Below are positions 5,884 through 6,485 of a stretch of DNA of 6,485 bases, piece by piece. The translations under genes were made by a program, and so were the position numbers. The stretch comes from Chlamydiia bacterium (GTDB lineage Bacteria > Chlamydiota > Chlamydiia > Chlamydiales > FEN-1388). Position 1 is the first letter of the stretch; each line of letters opens with the position of its first letter. The notes under the pieces are model-generated. The model had not been told where the DNA came from and searched no databases. It was given only the letters and a program-made list of their open reading frames with translations. The DNA lies in assembly GCA_028293095.1 (NCBI GenBank), contig JAQGPK010000231.1:1-6485 (forward strand). Reading direction: 5' to 3'.

Positions 5884-6485
5884 ATGCAACCAATTAATAC
5901 ATCAGCCCATTCCTTAGGATCGATACCTCAAGAAGTATCAGACCAGCAAAAAGCTCTTCAACTTGTTCAAAGGTTGAACACGTTTCACACCCAGTATCCC
6001 CAGGCAACTGTTGGCGAATCAGTTAAACAAGAATTTTTTAAACTACTACAGTCCCTCCAGCCTCATCTCCCTTTTCTTACAAAAAAACAATTAGTCGAAG
6101 TACTCTCAGTCTGTGCTCCTCTTATTAACCCTGAACAGACCCTAGCTCATCAAATTCTTCAAGAAATTGATCTTTTGATTGAACGTAAAGGCTCTCGAGA
6201 TCAATCAGAACAAGAACTTTCCGTAAAAGAAATACTCTCCTTTTGCACCTCACTCAAACATTGTATAGACCGCCATAAAAATGCACTTACTTGTCTATCT
6301 GTTGCCTTCGAGCAGAAAATTGCCTCCTGCCGCTGTAGTGAAGCAATCGACGCGCTTTCAGTATTATCTCGATACAATACAAACCTTGTCACCCTCTTTC
6401 AAAATCTCTTATTAAAGAAAAAAGAAAATCAATTGTATGATCTTTCAGAGCTTCCAACGAGAGAACTTATTGCTTTAAGTCAGGC
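5884..6485 (+). CDS. Paralogue of the upstream helical/ankyrin protein, 3'-partial
   Basis: The frame is open from ATG 5884 to the window end, giving 200 complete codons with no stop. It begins MQPINTS, matching the MQPINNS start of the upstream gene. Residues 55-78 (LQSLQPHLPFL then KKQLVEVLSVCA) align without gaps with residues 65-88 upstream (LNQLPQHIPYL then KVELLIILTRCA), with about 10 of 24 identical. The rest of the visible part is helical, with two probable repeat units: one around VKEILSFCTSLKHCIDRH (about 129-146), the next around SEAIDALSVLSRYNTNLV (about 172-190). No ankyrin repeat is visible; if present, they would lie downstream, as in the neighbour. Only 13 bases separate it from the upstream stop. 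A weak AAAG (5873-5876) is the nearest ribosome site, while a strong GAGGAAG (5856-5862) sits too far upstream. Co-transcription with the upstream gene is likely. Function unknown. Confidence 0.83.
   Translation, partial: MQPINTSAHSLGSIPQEVSDQQKALQLVQRLNTFHTQYPQATVGESVKQEFFKLLQSLQPHLPFLTKKQLVEVLSVCAPLINPEQTLAHQILQEIDLLIERKGSRDQSEQELSVKEILSFCTSLKHCIDRHKNALTCLSVAFEQKIASCRCSEAIDALSVLSRYNTNLVTLFQNLLLKKKENQLYDLSELPTRELIALSQ

Noticed and set aside
6201..6392. Minus-strand 63-codon ORF
   Set aside because: It is antisense within the open, paralogue-supported plus-strand gene and shows no recognisable features.

Overview
The window looks like a piece of a low-to-moderate GC bacterial genome with short intergenic gaps. 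The gene types suggest a member of the Chlamydiota outside Chlamydiaceae (an amoeba- or arthropod-associated lineage). That placement is an inference from three things: a HEAT-repeat plus cyclic-nucleotide-binding pair that resembles the soluble tail of NTT/HEAT/cNBD proteins, an RsbU-like membrane protein, and tandem genes for very large helical/ankyrin proteins. No rRNA or universal marker gene is present to prove it.

Region 1 (1-2839, + strand) is a compact three-gene operon: a HEAT-repeat protein whose 5' end lies outside the window, a stand-alone cyclic-nucleotide-binding domain protein, and a two-TM protein with periplasmic sensor, HAMP and SpoIIE/PP2C-like domains. Each gene overlaps the next by the 4-base ATGA stop/start, so the three are probably translationally coupled and work together. 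The phosphatase-like domain has lost the Asp motifs expected of a catalytic PP2C. The nucleotide-binding domain also departs from the consensus at key phosphate-cassette positions. The operon therefore reads as a signalling or scaffold module built on degenerate sensor and effector domains.

Region 2 (2840-3089) is the only sizeable intergenic region. It holds a 90-bp MITE-like element with 25-bp terminal inverted repeats (24/25 paired), flanked by a perfect 9-bp direct repeat. An AT-rich stretch follows, with a 16-bp dyad that overlaps a plausible -10 box just upstream of the next gene.

Region 3 (3090-6485, + strand) contains two adjacent paralogous genes 13 bp apart. The first encodes a 926-residue protein with a long alpha-helical repeat region followed by two copies of a roughly 208-residue module, each made of an ankyrin pair and a helical domain carrying a P-x-E-I-x-x-L-x-Q-D motif. 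The second runs off the window end; 200 codons are visible. Both begin with the same MQPIN N-terminus and share a recognisable helical segment. They are candidate host-interaction proteins of an undescribed family; that role is inferred from architecture only.
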